In this document: positions 1-12,467 of the stretch, piece by piece
Layout of the letters: the number at the start of each line of letters is the position of its first letter
How positions within the stretch are numbered: the stretch's first letter is position 1
NCBI RefSeq assembly: GCF_029784155.1
Contig: NC_073691.1
Span: 90,726,722 to 90,790,721 of the forward strand
Source: Uranotaenia lowii
Taxonomy: Eukaryota; Arthropoda; Insecta; Diptera; Culicidae
Reading direction: 5' to 3'
Length of the DNA: 64,000 nt
Translations under genes and position numbers: made by a program
The notes under the pieces: generated by a model
The model's input: only the letters and a program-made list of their open reading frames with translations
What the model was told of the DNA's origin: nothing
The model's database searches: none

Positions 1-2
1 AA

Positions 3-837
3 AAATCAGATGTACGAAATTATAGAGGAATAACTATTTTGTCTTGCATCCCAAAACTCTTTGAATCAATAATAAATGAAAAAATTTATCAACAAGTAAA
101 AAATATTATAACGAGTAAACAACATGGTTTCTTCAAAGGACGCTCTACAGCATCAAATCTTCTCGAATTCGTTACATACGTTATCGGTTCTATGAGCAAA
201 GGCTTTCATGTTGAGGCTATTTATACCGACTTTAGTAAAGCCTTTGATCGCATTGACATACCCCTTTTAACCTTCAATATAAAAAAAATTGGCTTTCATC
301 CAAATCTTCTCTCCTGATCGAACACAAATCGTTCGTTTCCAAAACGAATTATCCAAATCTGTAGCTGTGACCTCTGGTGTGCCTCAGAGGTCTCATTTAG
401 GACCTCTCCTTTTCATACTGTTCGTTAACGACATTTCCTTTATTCTAAAACGGATTGAATACCTAACATACGCCGATGATATTAAACTATTTCTGAGAAT
501 AAAAACAACCGAAGATGTTGAAATATTTCAAAACGAAATCAATGTTTTCTTTGAATGGTGCAACAAAAGTTTACTTCAATTGAATGTTAAAAAATGCAAC
601 TCTATATCATTTAGCAGAAGACAAAGTCACCCTATCATTGAAACAAAGTTAGGCAATCAACCAGTACAAAAATGAAAAATTGTAAGGGATCTCGGCGTCA
701 TACTGGATTCAAAACTCACGTTTGTAGAACATCAGAACAATATCATCAATAAAGCAAATTGCATGCTAGGATTTGTAAAGCGTTTCAGCAAACACTTTCA
801 AGATCCTTACACCATAAAATCACTTTATATATCCTAC
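3..837 (+). pseudogene. LINE-A reverse transcriptase, middle part (broken)
   Basis: Non-LTR retrotransposon reverse transcriptase, entered inside the RT domain at the window edge. Visible motifs are YTDFSKAFDR (first catalytic Asp), GVPQRSHLGPLLFILF, and YADDIKLF, the catalytic box. After the box, DLGVILDSKLTF-like residues lie in another frame from about 675. The reading frame changes at about 300-317, where a few residues are missing between FHPNLLS and DRTQIVRF. A stop follows at 675. At 837 the coding sequence is cut by an insertion and resumes at 2243. It is a dead copy of an insect Jockey/CR1-type LINE; the exact clade cannot be fixed by eye. Confidence 0.85.
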
Positions 838-2242
838 TAGCTGATCCCGTACGAACTTCGTTTCGCTTTAAATCATTGGTACGTCAAAATGAGTTTAGAA
901 AATCAATTCGAAACATTCTTTCGAAAATTTCGGGGAAAAAATTCAACAGTGTTTAAAGTCGCTACTATTACTATTACTTGAAATTCAAATTAAACGGTTG
1001 ATTGGCTTTTTATTAAAATTTATGTGAGAGTGTTTTCTTCTCGATCGGTTGCAAAATCTAGACATTATGGCAGAAACATGTACTATTTGTTTATGTGCAC
1101 GACTCTTTTGCTTGACCTTCACACTTAAATTGGTATCAATTAACTGCTTCCAACAAAATTATTGCACAAAACACTGAACTTTCAATGAAACACTCTTTTT
1201 CTGTCCCATGGCCCGAAATTCGATAATTGAAACCAATTTTACGTTCCTCAAAACTCCCTTTTGCCATTTTTCTTTTTAAATTATATGTAAAATAACGTCT
1301 GGAACCTGAAAAAAGGGAACAGTGAATACAGACGCCCTTTTCACCGACCCTTGACACGGAACATGCTAAATACCTGAAGTCAATTACTCATAGTTTATAA
1401 CCCTCATCTGAACATTTTCATCTCAATCCGATGCATGATCACGACAATATCACGAAAACAGTGAGCAACTAACATGGACGGCCTTTTTTTGACCACGATT
1501 CAAAACTTGACACCTGAAATCAATTATCTTTTCTTTTAACCTCCCATGTGTCAATTTTCATTACAATTCTATGCTCAATCAAGAGAATATCGTAAAATCA
1601 GTGAACAGATAATAACCCCTTTTGCCGACCCCTCAGTCAAGATTTGAAACCTGAAAGCAAAAGAGCGTCCCTCAAAACTCCTATGCGGAAATTTTCATCT
1701 CAATCCAATGTAGAATAACGTCAAAATCGCAAAAACATTAAAGTTGGGTATGCACGACTCCTTCAGCCAACTTCTGATCCGCAATTCGAAACTTGAAATC
1801 GATTGCTCGTCCCTCAAAACACTTATGTGCTAATTTTCATCACAATGCGATCTATAATAACGCCAATATCGCAAAAACATTAATCAGTGGATATGGACGA
1901 CCCCTTTCGCCGACCACTAACCCTAAATTTGATAACTGTAATCGATTGCTCGTCTCTCAAAACACTCATGTGCAAATTTTCATCACAATCCGATGTATAA
2001 TAACGCCAATATCGCAAAAACAATATTTGTCTTGTATGGACGACCCCCTTCAGAAGGGGTCGTCCAAAAATCTAAAAACATTTTTCATCATTCCTGGTCC
2101 TAATAAGCTTCCATGCCAAATTTCAGATCTCTAGCTCTTAAGACGGCTGAGTCTATAGAGGACAAACAAACAAACAAACAAACAAACAAACAAACAAACA
2201 AATAAACAAACATACAGATAATTGCTTTTTATATATATAGAT
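838..2242 (+). mobile_element. Non-autonomous retroelement insertion with (CAAA)n tail
   Basis: This block interrupts LINE-A exactly between the codons for ...SLYISY and VRSILEYC. It starts TAGCTGATCCCGTACGAAC and ends with about twelve CAAA repeats (2162-2213) followed by TTTTTATATATATAGAT. That tail style resembles RTE-type LINEs and their short relatives, which is an inference. No coding sequence is convincing inside it. The middle is a tandem array, listed separately. No clear target duplication is seen. Confidence 0.6.
1235..2060 (+). repeat. Tandem array of about 135-bp units
   Basis: About six diverged units, each carrying the same order of phrases: CCCTCAAAACTC, then ATTTTCATC, CAATCCGATG, ATAACGCCAATATCGC, AAAACA and CGACCCCTT. 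The last two or three units (from about 1668) are the most alike. The array lies inside the (CAAA)n-tailed insertion and makes up over half of it. Confidence 0.7.
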
Positions 2243-2722
2243 GTTCGTTCGATATTGGAGTATTGTAGCATCATATGGAATCCTTATTCAAATATTCACG
2301 AGCAACGTCTCGAATCAGTTCAAAAACAATTTTTGTTATATGCGCTACGTAAAATAAATTGGACCACTTTTCCTCTGCCATCGTATGAATCTCGTTGTAA
2401 GCTTATTGATATAGAACCTCTCAGTAAACGCAGAGAATTTTCCCAAATTGCATTTGTAAATGATGTTGTTACACAAAGAATAGACAGTCCTGAATTACTT
2501 TCAAAACTAAATTTTTACGCACCCTCCCGTCCATTTAGAAATAAACATTTGTTCTACAATAAACTTTACGACAAAGACTATGCAAAACATCAACCTATTA
2601 ATCAAATGATGTACAAATACAATTTAAAAAGTGAAATTATAGACGTAGCGATGAACAAAACACAATTAAAAAAGGTATTCAAAAACAACTTCATAGAACA
2701 ACAAAACAATAGCTTACATTAG
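2243..2722 (+). pseudogene. LINE-A reverse transcriptase, C-terminal part
   Basis: Direct continuation of the LINE-A reading frame after the insertion. The residues RSILEYCSIIWNPYS and the later FYAPSRPFRN are typical of the thumb and tail of insect LINE ORF2 proteins. This stretch is open for 159 codons to a TAG at 2722. The 3' UTR follows, with AATAAATAATATAG near 2765-2780. Frame and content match the upstream half, which shows that 838-2242 is a later insertion. Confidence 0.85.
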
Positions 2723-3312
2723 TTTTAAGTAGTTTTAAGTATTGTAGTCTACATAGTTTGACTTAATAAATAATATAGGTTGACAAAGAAAATCAACTGC
2801 CCAATTCCCATGAGCGATAAAAAGTATGCAATGAGTCTATCACGAAAATTTGCGCCTGGAAGACGCAATTCGATTACGAAAACGTAAAACAACCGAGCGA
2901 TTTATTCTACAAAACAGTTTTCGTTGCGCCACATCATTTCATTTACCCGTTATAACGTCTCTATTACTTAATTGATTTTAATTCTTTTTGATGGTTTTCG
3001 CAAGTTTGAATCGTTGAAATCTCCTGCCAATCATCATAAAAATTTAAACAAAAATATTTGAAACGACCATTATTTAATCTATTGATTTCCACAGATTTAT
3101 TTCCTGGACAACAACAGTACAGTGAGCGAAATAAGATTAGTACCAGCATGTGTTTTGCTTGTTAAAATATGAATGACTGTAAAACACGAAAATTTTCTTC
3201 TACAGTTTGTTCTGAATTGTTTAACGGATAAATCAAGCATAGGTTTTTTTTTTGACGTAGCAATTGGCGTTGAGGACCAAAAATGTGAAAAAAGGGGTGC
3301 GAAATAAGAATA
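2723..3312. other. LINE-A 3' end, then unassigned sequence
   Basis: The first 60 or so bases are the LINE-A 3' UTR. The rest (about 2790-3310) shows no supported coding sequence on either strand and no repeat that I recognise. Confidence 0.5.
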
Positions 3313-4030
3313 AAGGGTGATACGGATACGGCGTGTAAATCGGTGAAATCGTTTATTTGAGAAATAAAATTAAATTTCTTTTTCAAGTTTAATAAGTATA
3401 AAATTCAGGAAAAATATTCAGTTAGGCTTCCGCTTTTCCAAATCCGGATTGCCGGGCATTACGCTTACCTGTCTACCTTCTTCGCCGCAGAAAGCCAGTT
3501 TGCCTTGAACTGCTGCTCGTCCTTAGCAGTTTTTTTGGTCTTCTTTAGGTTCCGCTTGACAATAGCCCAGTAATTTTCAATTGGGCGGAGCTCTGGCGTG
3601 TTGGGAGGGTTCTTGTCCTTGGGAACCACCTGCACGTTGTTGGCGGCCTTTTCACCGTAATGGCAAGATACCAAATCCGGCCAAAACAGTACGGAACAAC
3701 CGTGTTTTTTCAGGAAAGGCAGCCGACGTTTATTCAAACACTCTTTCACGTAAATTTCTTGGTTGACAGTCCCGGAAGCTATGAAAACGCTGCTTTCCAA
3801 GCCACAGGTACAGATGGCTTGCCAAACCAGATATTTCTTCGCGAACTTTGACAGTTTCATGTGCTTGAAAATATCTGCTACCTTTCCCCTTCCTTTTACC
3901 GTATAAAACTCCTATCCCGGAAGCTGCTTGTAGTCGGCTTTGACGTAGGATTCGTCGTCCATTACCACGCAGTCAAACTTCGTCAGCATCGTCGTGTACA
4001 GCCTCCGGGATCGCGCTTTGGCCGTCGTAT
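3313..4030 (-). mobile_element. ITmD37E-type Tc1/mariner element, 5'-truncated
   Basis: The left terminus is TA followed by AAGGGTGATACGG, matching the second copy at 24620. The transposase reads on the minus strand (about 4030 to 3425). It shows VVMDDESYVKADYKQLPG with the first catalytic Asp, FWPDLVSCHYG with the second, and PNTPELRPIENYW with the Glu. Spacing between second Asp and Glu is about 32 residues because 15 bp present in the other copy (around 24910) are absent near 3645. One in-frame stop lies after QLPG. The copy ends abruptly at 4030 (GTCGTAT) against LINE-B, so the N-terminal DNA-binding half is gone. Family knowledge: ITmD37E elements are known from mosquitoes. Confidence 0.85.
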
Positions 4031-4044
4031 GAATTAGGCTAGGC

Positions 4045-4935
4045 TCATCATGTTTAAAACTACCGCCCTATCTCAATCCTGAATTAAATTTCAAAAATAT
4101 TTGAAGTTTTCATGCACGAGCGATTGTATGCTGCCATAAAGCCTTTTATCACAGAGTCTCAGCATGGGCTCATAAAGAAACGGTCTACGGTGACGAACCT
4201 GATGTGTTACGTTAGTTTCCTGAGTAATAGTTTGGAGAAAGGTTGTCAAGAGGATTCAGTCTATATTGACTTTGCAAAAGCGTTTGACCGTGGCCCGCAC
4301 AGAATTCTCCTTGCAAAGATGGATCGCCTGGGTTTTTCAGCTTGGTCATTTGATTGGATTGCCTCATATCTATTGCACCGACATTCTTTCACGAAAATTA
4401 AGAATTCACGATCACGAACTTTCGACACCCCATCTGGAGTACCGCAGGGAAGTCACCTTGGACCCCTTCTTCTCATAGTTTTCGTGCATGACCTATGTAA
4501 CACTTTTCAATCCGACACTCTGCTTCATGCTGACGACCTGAAGCTGTTCAGAAGAATTAGCAGTGCCGTTGACTGTCTTGCCTTATAAAACGCCATCGGC
4601 AGACTAGAAGACTTGTGCCGCATAAATGGAATGACGGCAAACGCCAAAAATTGCAAGATAGTCTCTTCACTCGTGCACGTAACACAGTCAACTTCGAATA
4701 TCAACTCTCGAGATCAACATTGGAAAATGTCAAGTCCATTTTCGACGTGGAAGTGAAAATTGACAACAAACAAACATTCGCTGAACACATCGCGCTCACA
4801 TCTGCGAAGGGTTTTGCTGCATTTTTGGATTTTTGCGTCGTAGCACGAAAGACTTCGACGACGTGGACGCATTATGGAATACGCCGCTCAGGTATGGGTT
4901 CCTACTCAGAGTACACTCTGCTTCCGACTTGCACA
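4045..4935 (+). pseudogene. LINE-B reverse transcriptase fragment
   Basis: A second, different LINE RT. It starts at NYRPISILN (about 4050) and runs through VYIDFAKAFDR, GVPQGSHLGPLL and HADDLKLF. The catalytic box thus has H in place of the usual Y or F. The main open stretch is 4112-4588. Frameshifts follow, and later coding residues (TKDFDDVDALW) lie in another frame near 4840-4880. It is cut at both ends: by the mariner fragment on the left and by R1-like sequence from about 5095 on the right. Confidence 0.8.
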
Positions 4936-5094
4936 TACAACATGCATATATTTTTGATGCCTTTACTAATCGTGTTGACTCTGCTTACGTACTGCTTACG
5001 CCAACCTTTACATATCAACGAGGACACTACGACAACGTCAGTTCCTCGCAAAGCACGCATATAAAAAGAAGCGGACAGGTGTTCGTCACTGCTC

Positions 5095-6153
5095 CATTGT
5101 GACAATCGACAATCGACGTAAAGAATGCCTTCAACAATGCCAGCTGGGAATCGATTGCCAAAGCGGTTCACAGGATGCGTGTTTCCAATACCCTCTGCAG
5201 GATTATAGGAAGCTTCTTCGAAAATCGAGTCCTGACGTACGAAACCGAAACTGGGTTACGATCTACTGCCCTAACAGCGGGTGTTCCACAGGGTTAAACA
5301 AGGACCTGTGCTTTGGAATGCCATGTATAATGAGGTGTTAACGCTGAAACTTCCAGCAGTCGTGCAGATTTGCTGACGAAATCGTGCTCATGATCACCGG
5401 CGAATCAATCAAGGAGGTAGAAGACCTTGCAACGGTGTCCTTAGAAAGGCTTGGCATCTGGATGGAGGGAGTTAAGCTTCGGATAGCCCACCATAAAACC
5501 GAAGTACTGCTCGTGACCAATTAAAAGAGTTGTGCCGCACATGGAGATTACTGTTGGGAGGGCACACGACATCTTCGAAACAGCAGCTGAAATACCTTGG
5601 AGTAATGGACGACAATCACTTAAGTTTTGGTGCGCATGTCAAATACTGTTGTGAAAAGGCATCGAAAGTCATAGATTCATTGGCCAGGATTATGCCGAAC
5701 TGCCATGGTCCAAAGAGTAGCAAGAGACGTCTCCTTGCGAGCGTAGCACTGTCGAAACTACGATACGGTGGAGCAGCCTGGAGTTCCGGGATAGAGGTAG
5801 AGCGCAACAGATCCAAATTACGGAGCACACATCGGCTGATAGCCATGCAAGTTTCCTGTGCATATAGGATCATATCAGCAGATGCAGATTTTGTCATCGC
5901 GGGCATGATCCCCATCGACATAACTCTGGCGGAGGATATGGAGTGTTACAAAGCAAGAGCTATTAGAGAAGTGCGTAAAATTCAACGAGCAACGTCAATG
6001 CTCGAGTGGCAGGAGCAATGGGACGCATCGAACAACGCAAGATGGACGCGTAGGCTAATCCCGCAACTTTAGACTGGGTAAATCGGAAGTATGGAGAGGT
6101 CAACTTCTACCTGACGCAGTTCCTTTCGGGTCATGGGTGCTTAAAGCAATACC
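5095..6153 (+). pseudogene. R1-clade LINE ORF2, 5' portion of a split copy
   Basis: Reverse transcriptase of R1 type. From about 5110 the residues KNAFNNASWESIAKA and TAGVPQG are visible, then a catalytic-box remnant (ADEIVL near 5375), KTEVLLVTN, and after a frameshift KYLGVMDDNHLSFGAHVK, MPNCHGP and SCAYRIIS. The last R1 residues before the break are FLSGHGC near 6130. The coding sequence stops at a T-run beginning at 6154 and resumes at about 21826 with SSPYYPEC and AEHAIFVCPRF. It is dead through several frame changes and stops. It is the outermost host of the nested stack up to 21825. Confidence 0.85.
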
Positions 6154-6393
6154 TTTTTTTTTTTACTTTATTCAATCTTTTGTAGCTAAGAAGTTTACAT
6201 AAACTGTTGAAGCCACCAATTAAGTATGATTTCTGGAGCAAGTATCTTAATCAAGCCTAATTTAAATAATATCTAGCGTTTCATTCAAGTGCAAAAATTA
6301 TAAGAATACAATTCAGTATGATTTATGACGTGAGAAGGAATTTGATGATTAACAATGTGTTGGCAAATCGTGAATATCACATACTTTGATAGC
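6154..6393 (-). pseudogene. FP-domain retrocopy, 3' end with poly-A tail
   Basis: Read on the minus strand, this is the end of a coding sequence (IKVCDIHDLPTHC, stop at 6349-6351), a 3' UTR, an AATAAA signal (6167-6172) and a poly-A run (6154-6164). The poly-A end abuts R1 coding sequence, so it is a retroposed insertion into R1. The upstream coding part lies at 16804-16991, separated by the LTR element. Confidence 0.75.
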
Positions 6394-6815
6394 TGTAGTG
6401 GCCGAAATGCGCTCTGCCAGACGCCATGTTTTCAGGCCCGCTTCCTTTTTGATCGGAGCCCCTAAAATCTTCGACTGCTCTCGACAAATCTGTTTCCTTA
6501 ACTGCCCGCCGTTCTTCCTGCTTAGAATCAGGCATGGAACGAGACGAGGCTTACCCGAATAGGATTTGTTCACCAATACAATATCAACGCTTGTAGCTTC
6601 TTTTGCTCTTCAACCGCATTCGCTACAATCAGAGAACCGTATTCTCAGTTCCCTCGTATCAACAATGATCACAAACACACGCTTAGGCTGCGCTCTCTAG
6701 TAACGACGCATAACGCTCACGCTTATTTTTTATACGACACTTTCCAATGGTTTCAACCTGCATTAACTATGGGCTCATATTATTTTACTCATTATATTCT
6801 ATCCTGATTCCTACA
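6394..6815 (-). repeat. LTR, downstream (3') copy
   Basis: 422 bp. It contains a TATA-like CGTATAAAAAATAAGCG (minus strand, about 6721-6737). It carries 23 bp near 6427-6449 that the other LTR lacks. Otherwise it appears almost identical to 14377-14461 plus 16490-16803. Confidence 0.85.
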
Positions 6816-6840
6816 TCCGCCTCCTTGCCCACTCTTGAAA
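6816..6840 (-). other. Polypurine tract of the LTR element
   Basis: On the minus strand the bases directly before the LTR read AAGAGTGGGCAAGGAGGCGGA-like purine sequence. This is the expected position for plus-strand priming. Confidence 0.65.
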
Positions 6841-9800
6841 TGGTCAAGTCTCTGTACAGAATCAGCTGATATTCCATTTTGTTCTCAGTCTATATCCTAT
6901 GGTATCTTAAATTACTTTTATTAATTTTAATTGACAGTCAATGTATGATCCCTCTTATTTTTTATTGATAAACTTTTCGGTTTTGGATATATCGCTTATT
7001 TATTGTTAATTGTTGCTTTTTACATTTTTTTTTAAATCAATAAATAAATAGTATAAATGATCAGTTTGTTGAAAAACTCGATACGTAACCATATCCATTA
7101 ATCTTTAAGGCTTTCAAAATTCCAACAGCTAGTTTCAATTTTCAAATAGCGATTAGGGTCTTAAAAATATTACATTTTCCAATTCAAATTTTTTTCTTTC
7201 AAATCGTCCAATTAAATATTTTGGATATTCAATAGTGTTTCATCATTTTCTGAAACGTATTTTTAAATGATTTTTTCAATTTCTTTTTTTTGAATTTTCG
7301 TTTTAAATTCCTAGTTACAAAGTTCGATTTTCATTCCGAATTTTTCCATTTTGATTTAAAAAAGTTAATTTCACGATTCAAAATTATAATTTAGGATTGA
7401 AAATCAAAATTCAGAAATACATGTAAAGTTTTCGTTTTTTTTTTAATTTGAAGGACAAAGTCTTTCATTCTTCAATTTTAAATTGAAAACTTTCATACAT
7501 CATTTTCTGTTTCTTATTTAATTGCAATTGTTAGATTTTTCGATTCCCGTTTCGTAATTTATTGTTTGAAATTTCTAGTAACATATTTCAGATCAACTTA
7601 CCAAGTTTTTCATTTTAGTGTTTCTCATTTCTTGATGTTCACCTCCTAATTGTGTACAATCAGTTTTCACATTCCAGTTTACATATTTAAATAAATTTTA
7701 TTTCATAATTTCAAGTTCAATTTTTTAAGTCAATTCTTTTAAAGATTTCCGGTTCGCAATTCTTTACTTCAGTTTCTCAATGACAATTTTAAATTTATTA
7801 TTTCAATGATTCAATTTTTTTATATGAAGAAGTTCTCACGTTGTATAAACATCAAATGATATAGAAAAATCTTTCACTGATTAATAAGCTTCCTTATTTT
7901 CTAACCACAAATTTCTTATCTCCGATTTGAAAATTCGTTTTAAAAATTTCACCTTATTTTTTAATTTTTTTTTTAATCGGAAATTTTTAGAAAAAAAAAA
8001 TGTTCATATGCTTCCAATTTGACATATTCCGATTTTTCCTAACTTCAATTTTAATCGTAGCATGGATCATTACAATGAAATTGTTCGAAAAGTTTGAAAT
8101 GTCCTAGGCATTTGAGTTTATTCTTATTTTTTTAATCTCTTTTGTCAATTTAAATTTTCAGGTTTCCAAGGTTTAAAATATCGATGATTTTGTACTATAA
8201 AATTTCTTGGTTTCAAGGTTGTTATTTCAATTTCAAATTGTTTTTTTAATGTTCCAACTTACGAAACATCGTTTTGCATTCCAACGTTTCAGACTTATGT
8301 TAACAACTTACTTGCCTCGATTCCACCTTTGAAGTTGTCCTATTTCTGATATTGTTTTAAACAATTTCTCTTTACGATTCGAAATTAAAACTTTACCTTT
8401 TTGATTCAAAGATATCCGGTTGGCCATTTTCAATTGCAAAATTTGTATTACTAATTTCAACATATCAAGTTTTCCATTTTTTTAAAATATAGTTTAACAG
8501 TTTAAAATTTTGTATATCTATTCAAAAAAAAAATCATTTTCTGTTTATTATTTATTCACTATTCCAAATTTTTAGTAAGAAAACCCGATTCCACATTTCA
8601 AGTTTTTCAATTTTTGATATTGTTAAAAAAGTTCCCCATCTTATGATTTTTTAATTACAATTTGGTATGCAATTTCAAAATTTTCCCATTTTTAATTTTA
8701 TGTTTTTTTTTTGTTTCAAATTTCTGAAAACAATTTCGATTTTACAGTTAAAATTTTCAATTTTTTTTTCTTTTGACTATTTTGAATTCTTTCGTCTTTC
8801 GATTCAAATGTGTCCGTTTGCATCTCTCCGTTTCAAACTTCCTCAGATAAACCAAGTTTCAAATTCCAATTTTCCAGATTTTTTTAATTTATCCGCAAAC
8901 AGTTTAATGATTTTTTTATTTACAATTTTGTATCTCTAATTTTAACATTCTGTTTCAGATGCTTTAAAAACTGTTTTATCGATTTAAAGCATCATTAGGT
9001 TCCAACTTCGAATTTTTATTTCATCTATTTAGCTTTATACTCTCTATCTAAATTTTGCTTTAATGAAACTTTCCAGAAAAATAATATTTGAGTACTCTCT
9101 AAATATTCATTTTTTTTTTCAAATAGTCAGATAGTTTTGTACTTATTATTTTATTCTTTCGTCAATTTAAATTTTTATGTTTGTCAGATTCAAAATATCT
9201 ATGGTTTCGTATTTTGAAATTTCTTGATTTGAAGGTCGTTATTTCAATTTAAACTTGTTTTTTTTTTATTTTCCAATTTCTGAAATCTCGTTTTGCATTC
9301 CAACGTTTCAGACTTATGTTTACAGCTTACTTGCCTCGATTTCACATTTGTAGTCTTCCTATTTCTGATATTGTTGAAAAAAAATATCCCTTCACGATTC
9401 CAATTTCAAACTTTACATTTTCGATTCAAAGGTATCCGTTTGTCCATTTTCCAAAAAAAAAAAAAAAATTTATAAATCATTTAATTCCACACATCAAGTT
9501 TTCCATTTTTTTTCTAATATAGTTGAACAATTTACAAATTTGTATATCTATTCACAAAAACAACTAGGATCATTTTCTGTTTATTATTAAAATTTCTAAA
9601 TTTCCATTTTGAAATTCTCTATCCCAAATTTTTTAGTAACAAAACCCGATTTCACTTTCAGGAGCGTAAGGTGCTCCTCTTTATTTGAATTGCAATCGGT
9701 AAGCAATTTTTAAAACTTTCCCATTTCTAAATTTTTAGTTTTCCTATTTCTGATATTGTTTAGAAATAAAAAATTCCCTTCACGATTCCAAATTCAAAGT

Positions 9801-10317
9801 TTACATTTCCGATTCAAAGATACCCGATTGGCTATTCTCCATTTCAAATTTTCTATAAATAATTTAATTCCACATTTGAAGTTTTCCAATTTTTTGAATA
9901 TAGATGAACAATTTACAATTTTGTATATCTATTCATAAAAAAATATAATTTTATGTTATTATTAAAATTTCTAAATTTCCATTTTGAAATTCTCTATTCA
10001 AAATTTTTTGTAACAACACCCGATTCCACATTTCAAGTTTTTCAATTTTTTTTTAAATTGTTAGATAAAATTTCCATCTAACGATTTTTGAATTGCAATT
10101 CGGTTTGCAATTTAAAATTTTCCCATTTCTGAATTTTTGTTTCAATATTCTGATAAGAATTTCGATTTCACAGTTCAAATTTTTAATTTTTTTCTTTTGA
10201 CGATTTCACATTTTAGTTTCGTATTTTCGATTCAAAGGTGTCCGTTTTGCATTTCCCCGTTTTGAACTTCCTCAAATAAATCAATTTCACATTCTTATTT
10301 TCCATATTTTTCTTTAA
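6841..10317. other. AT-rich interior of the LTR element, no genes
   Basis: Long stretch dominated by TTTCAATTTT-like phrases. Open frames here are short and low in complexity, and I do not support any as genes. From about 8160 it contains one half of a diverged duplication, listed separately. Confidence 0.6.
8160..9110 (+). repeat. Diverged direct duplication, first block
   Basis: It matches 9180-10317 plus 11741-11960. Shared landmarks include CCAACGTTTCAGACTTATGT at 8281 and 9300, CTATTTCTGATATTGTT at about 8340, 9359 and 9742, and GCATCATTAGGTT-type sequence near 8987 and 11846. The offset of the first landmarks is 1019 bp. A further duplication of about 380 bp lies inside the second block. 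Confidence 0.7.
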
Positions 10318-11960
10318 CCCACTCGAGACGGATTGCACACCGTGTGTGCAATGACTTTCCGAGGCTATGAGACCGATTGCACACCTTTTTCATGATTTTG
10401 AATAAACTAGTGAACCATTTTTTGCAACTCTTGAACCAATAGGATCTTTAAAGTATAGGTAATCATAATCTGGCATTGGTTTCAGTGTATATGAAAATAT
10501 TTTCGAAATATCTAAGGATAAAAATGACTTATAAAATTAAACAGCGCAGACTGAGTTTCGTTTCGCTCTTTAGCACAATAGCTCATTATCAGGCTATTTG
10601 TGCTGCTGTTGTGGAAGTGTGGGTCAATGATTGTTTATTTTATGGTGAGGGGAGAATAACTGAAATTGATATGCATCTAGAACCTGGTGTATAGCGTTTG
10701 TGTGAATACCGCATTGTAAAGTTTTATTTTTAAATCCTCAAACTTTAGAGCGTGCTATGTGTTCTTTAGCCTCGGCAGGAGATTTCCAGTAAATCTTACT
10801 TTCACAAAGGTGTTCTTAAAATCTGTATCATATAATTGGAAATATTATGCACGGAAGCTTTCCAATAAAACGAACGATCATAATAAAATTTAAATCAATA
10901 GTTACTTTTTAACAACTTATTTGAAATGCAAAAAAAAAACAAATGAAATAATATGGTGTTCGCTGAAAATTTGATCATCATTAACTTTATTTTTTTTCCC
11001 ATTGAATTTCATGACATGAACAACCAATCAATGAGTTTCTAGTAAATTATATAGTTACATATTTTACTGAAATTATTGAAATTGTAACGATCCGTTTGAA
11101 GTGTTTTCGTAAAATGCTTGACAAATCACCCTCCTTTCAAGGTTCTTTTCAGTAGAATATACGCAAGATTTTGTGATGAACACTAGGATTCTTCAATGTA
11201 TATTTTTTATGAAATATAGTTTTAAATTATTACAACAATAAGTAAGATGGACTTAAAAAGTTAAACATCTCAAATAGTTCTAGGGTAGAAAAAAAACCAC
11301 AGAAGAAAAAAATGGTTGCAACCGACAAAATTGAAAACATAGTCATAAATTATAAAAATAAACACATTTTCATTGAAAAAAGTAGAAAAAAACTGATTTT
11401 TGGCTCAAACCACATAACATAATATTCTTTTCATTATATTCTTTCTATTATAACAAAACAAAATTTTGAAACGAATGATGAACATGCTTAAAATGGTGTG
11501 TTTTCATTTATCTCCCGATTGCACACCGTATGTGCAATGCGGCTCCCCGAAATAATTTTATTTCGAGGAGCGGACTGCACACACGGTGTGCAATCGACAT
11601 TTTTTTGTGAATTTACTATTAAATTTTGAAAATTTCATTGTATTCATGTTTTTCAAATAAAAATTGATCGAATCAAAGAATAAAAAATTTTCGCTCCTCG
11701 GGGACGCGTTCGAAAAAAGTAGCCGTCTCGAATGGGTTAATTTGTTCGCAAGCAGTTTTACGATTCTTTAATTTACGATTTTGTGTCTCTAATTTTAACA
11801 TTTTGCTTCAGATGCTTAAAAAAAGTATTTAATCGATTTGAAACATCATTAGGTTGCGACTTCGAATTTTAATTTCACTTATTTAGTTTTATACATTCTA
11901 TCAAAACTTTGCTTTAGTGAAACTTCTCAGAAAAATAATACTTGAGTACTTTCAATTTTT
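9180..11960 (+). repeat. Diverged direct duplication, second block (interrupted)
   Basis: Second copy of the 8160-9110 block, split by the piggyBac-like element at 10318-11736. The uninterrupted first block therefore serves as an empty-site reference. Confidence 0.65.
10318..11736. mobile_element. piggyBac-like non-autonomous DNA transposon
   Basis: Flanked by TTAA on both sides (10314-10317 and 11737-11740). The termini are CCCACTCGAGACGG and its inverted partner CCCATTCGAGACGG. The empty paralogous site in the first duplication block (near 8881) has an uninterrupted TTTAAT. TTAA targets and CCC-starting termini are hallmarks of the piggyBac superfamily. Both ends also carry palindromes of the form GATTGCACACnGTGTGCAAT (10331, 11518, 11573), likely sub-terminal binding sites. 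There is no transposase; the best frame is 72 codons (10476-10694) and matches nothing I know. Confidence 0.8.
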
Positions 11961-12467
11961 TTCAAATAGTCATAATCACCAATTATAACAATGCATTTGT
12001 ATCAAAAAGTTCATTGTTCATCATTCATTGAAAAGTTGTAGATTTCGAAGATCGTTTCTTAAAATTTTTTGTAACGATCAGCAAAACAAATCATGATTAG
12101 TGAATATTTCAGTATCGTTTGATTGAATGAAAAAATTCATCTTAACGAAAAATGCCATTTTTTTAAAATAATAATTTGGTTTTGAGGAAAAGTATATTTT
12201 TAAATTTATATTCCATTTTTTTTATTTTAATCAATAAAAACAAGTATCCAAGTTTATAGAATTTAATCTCCGTTTGAATCTTAAACGTTGTCTGAAACCA
12301 ACTTTTATTTTGTTCATCTCTGCCTGTGCATCTCCATTTTCCTTCGATAATTTCTCGGTTTTAAAAATCGCATAAACTCCTTCTATTTTCTTTTGATACC
12401 TCATTGAACTTCCAACTTAAATTGTAAACACTCAAAATTTTTATCATCTCGGTTCGGGCTTTAAAAA

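Noticed and set aside
8667..9938. Several open frames of 60-90 codons rich in Phe
   Set aside because: Products of T-rich low-complexity sequence in the LTR element interior.
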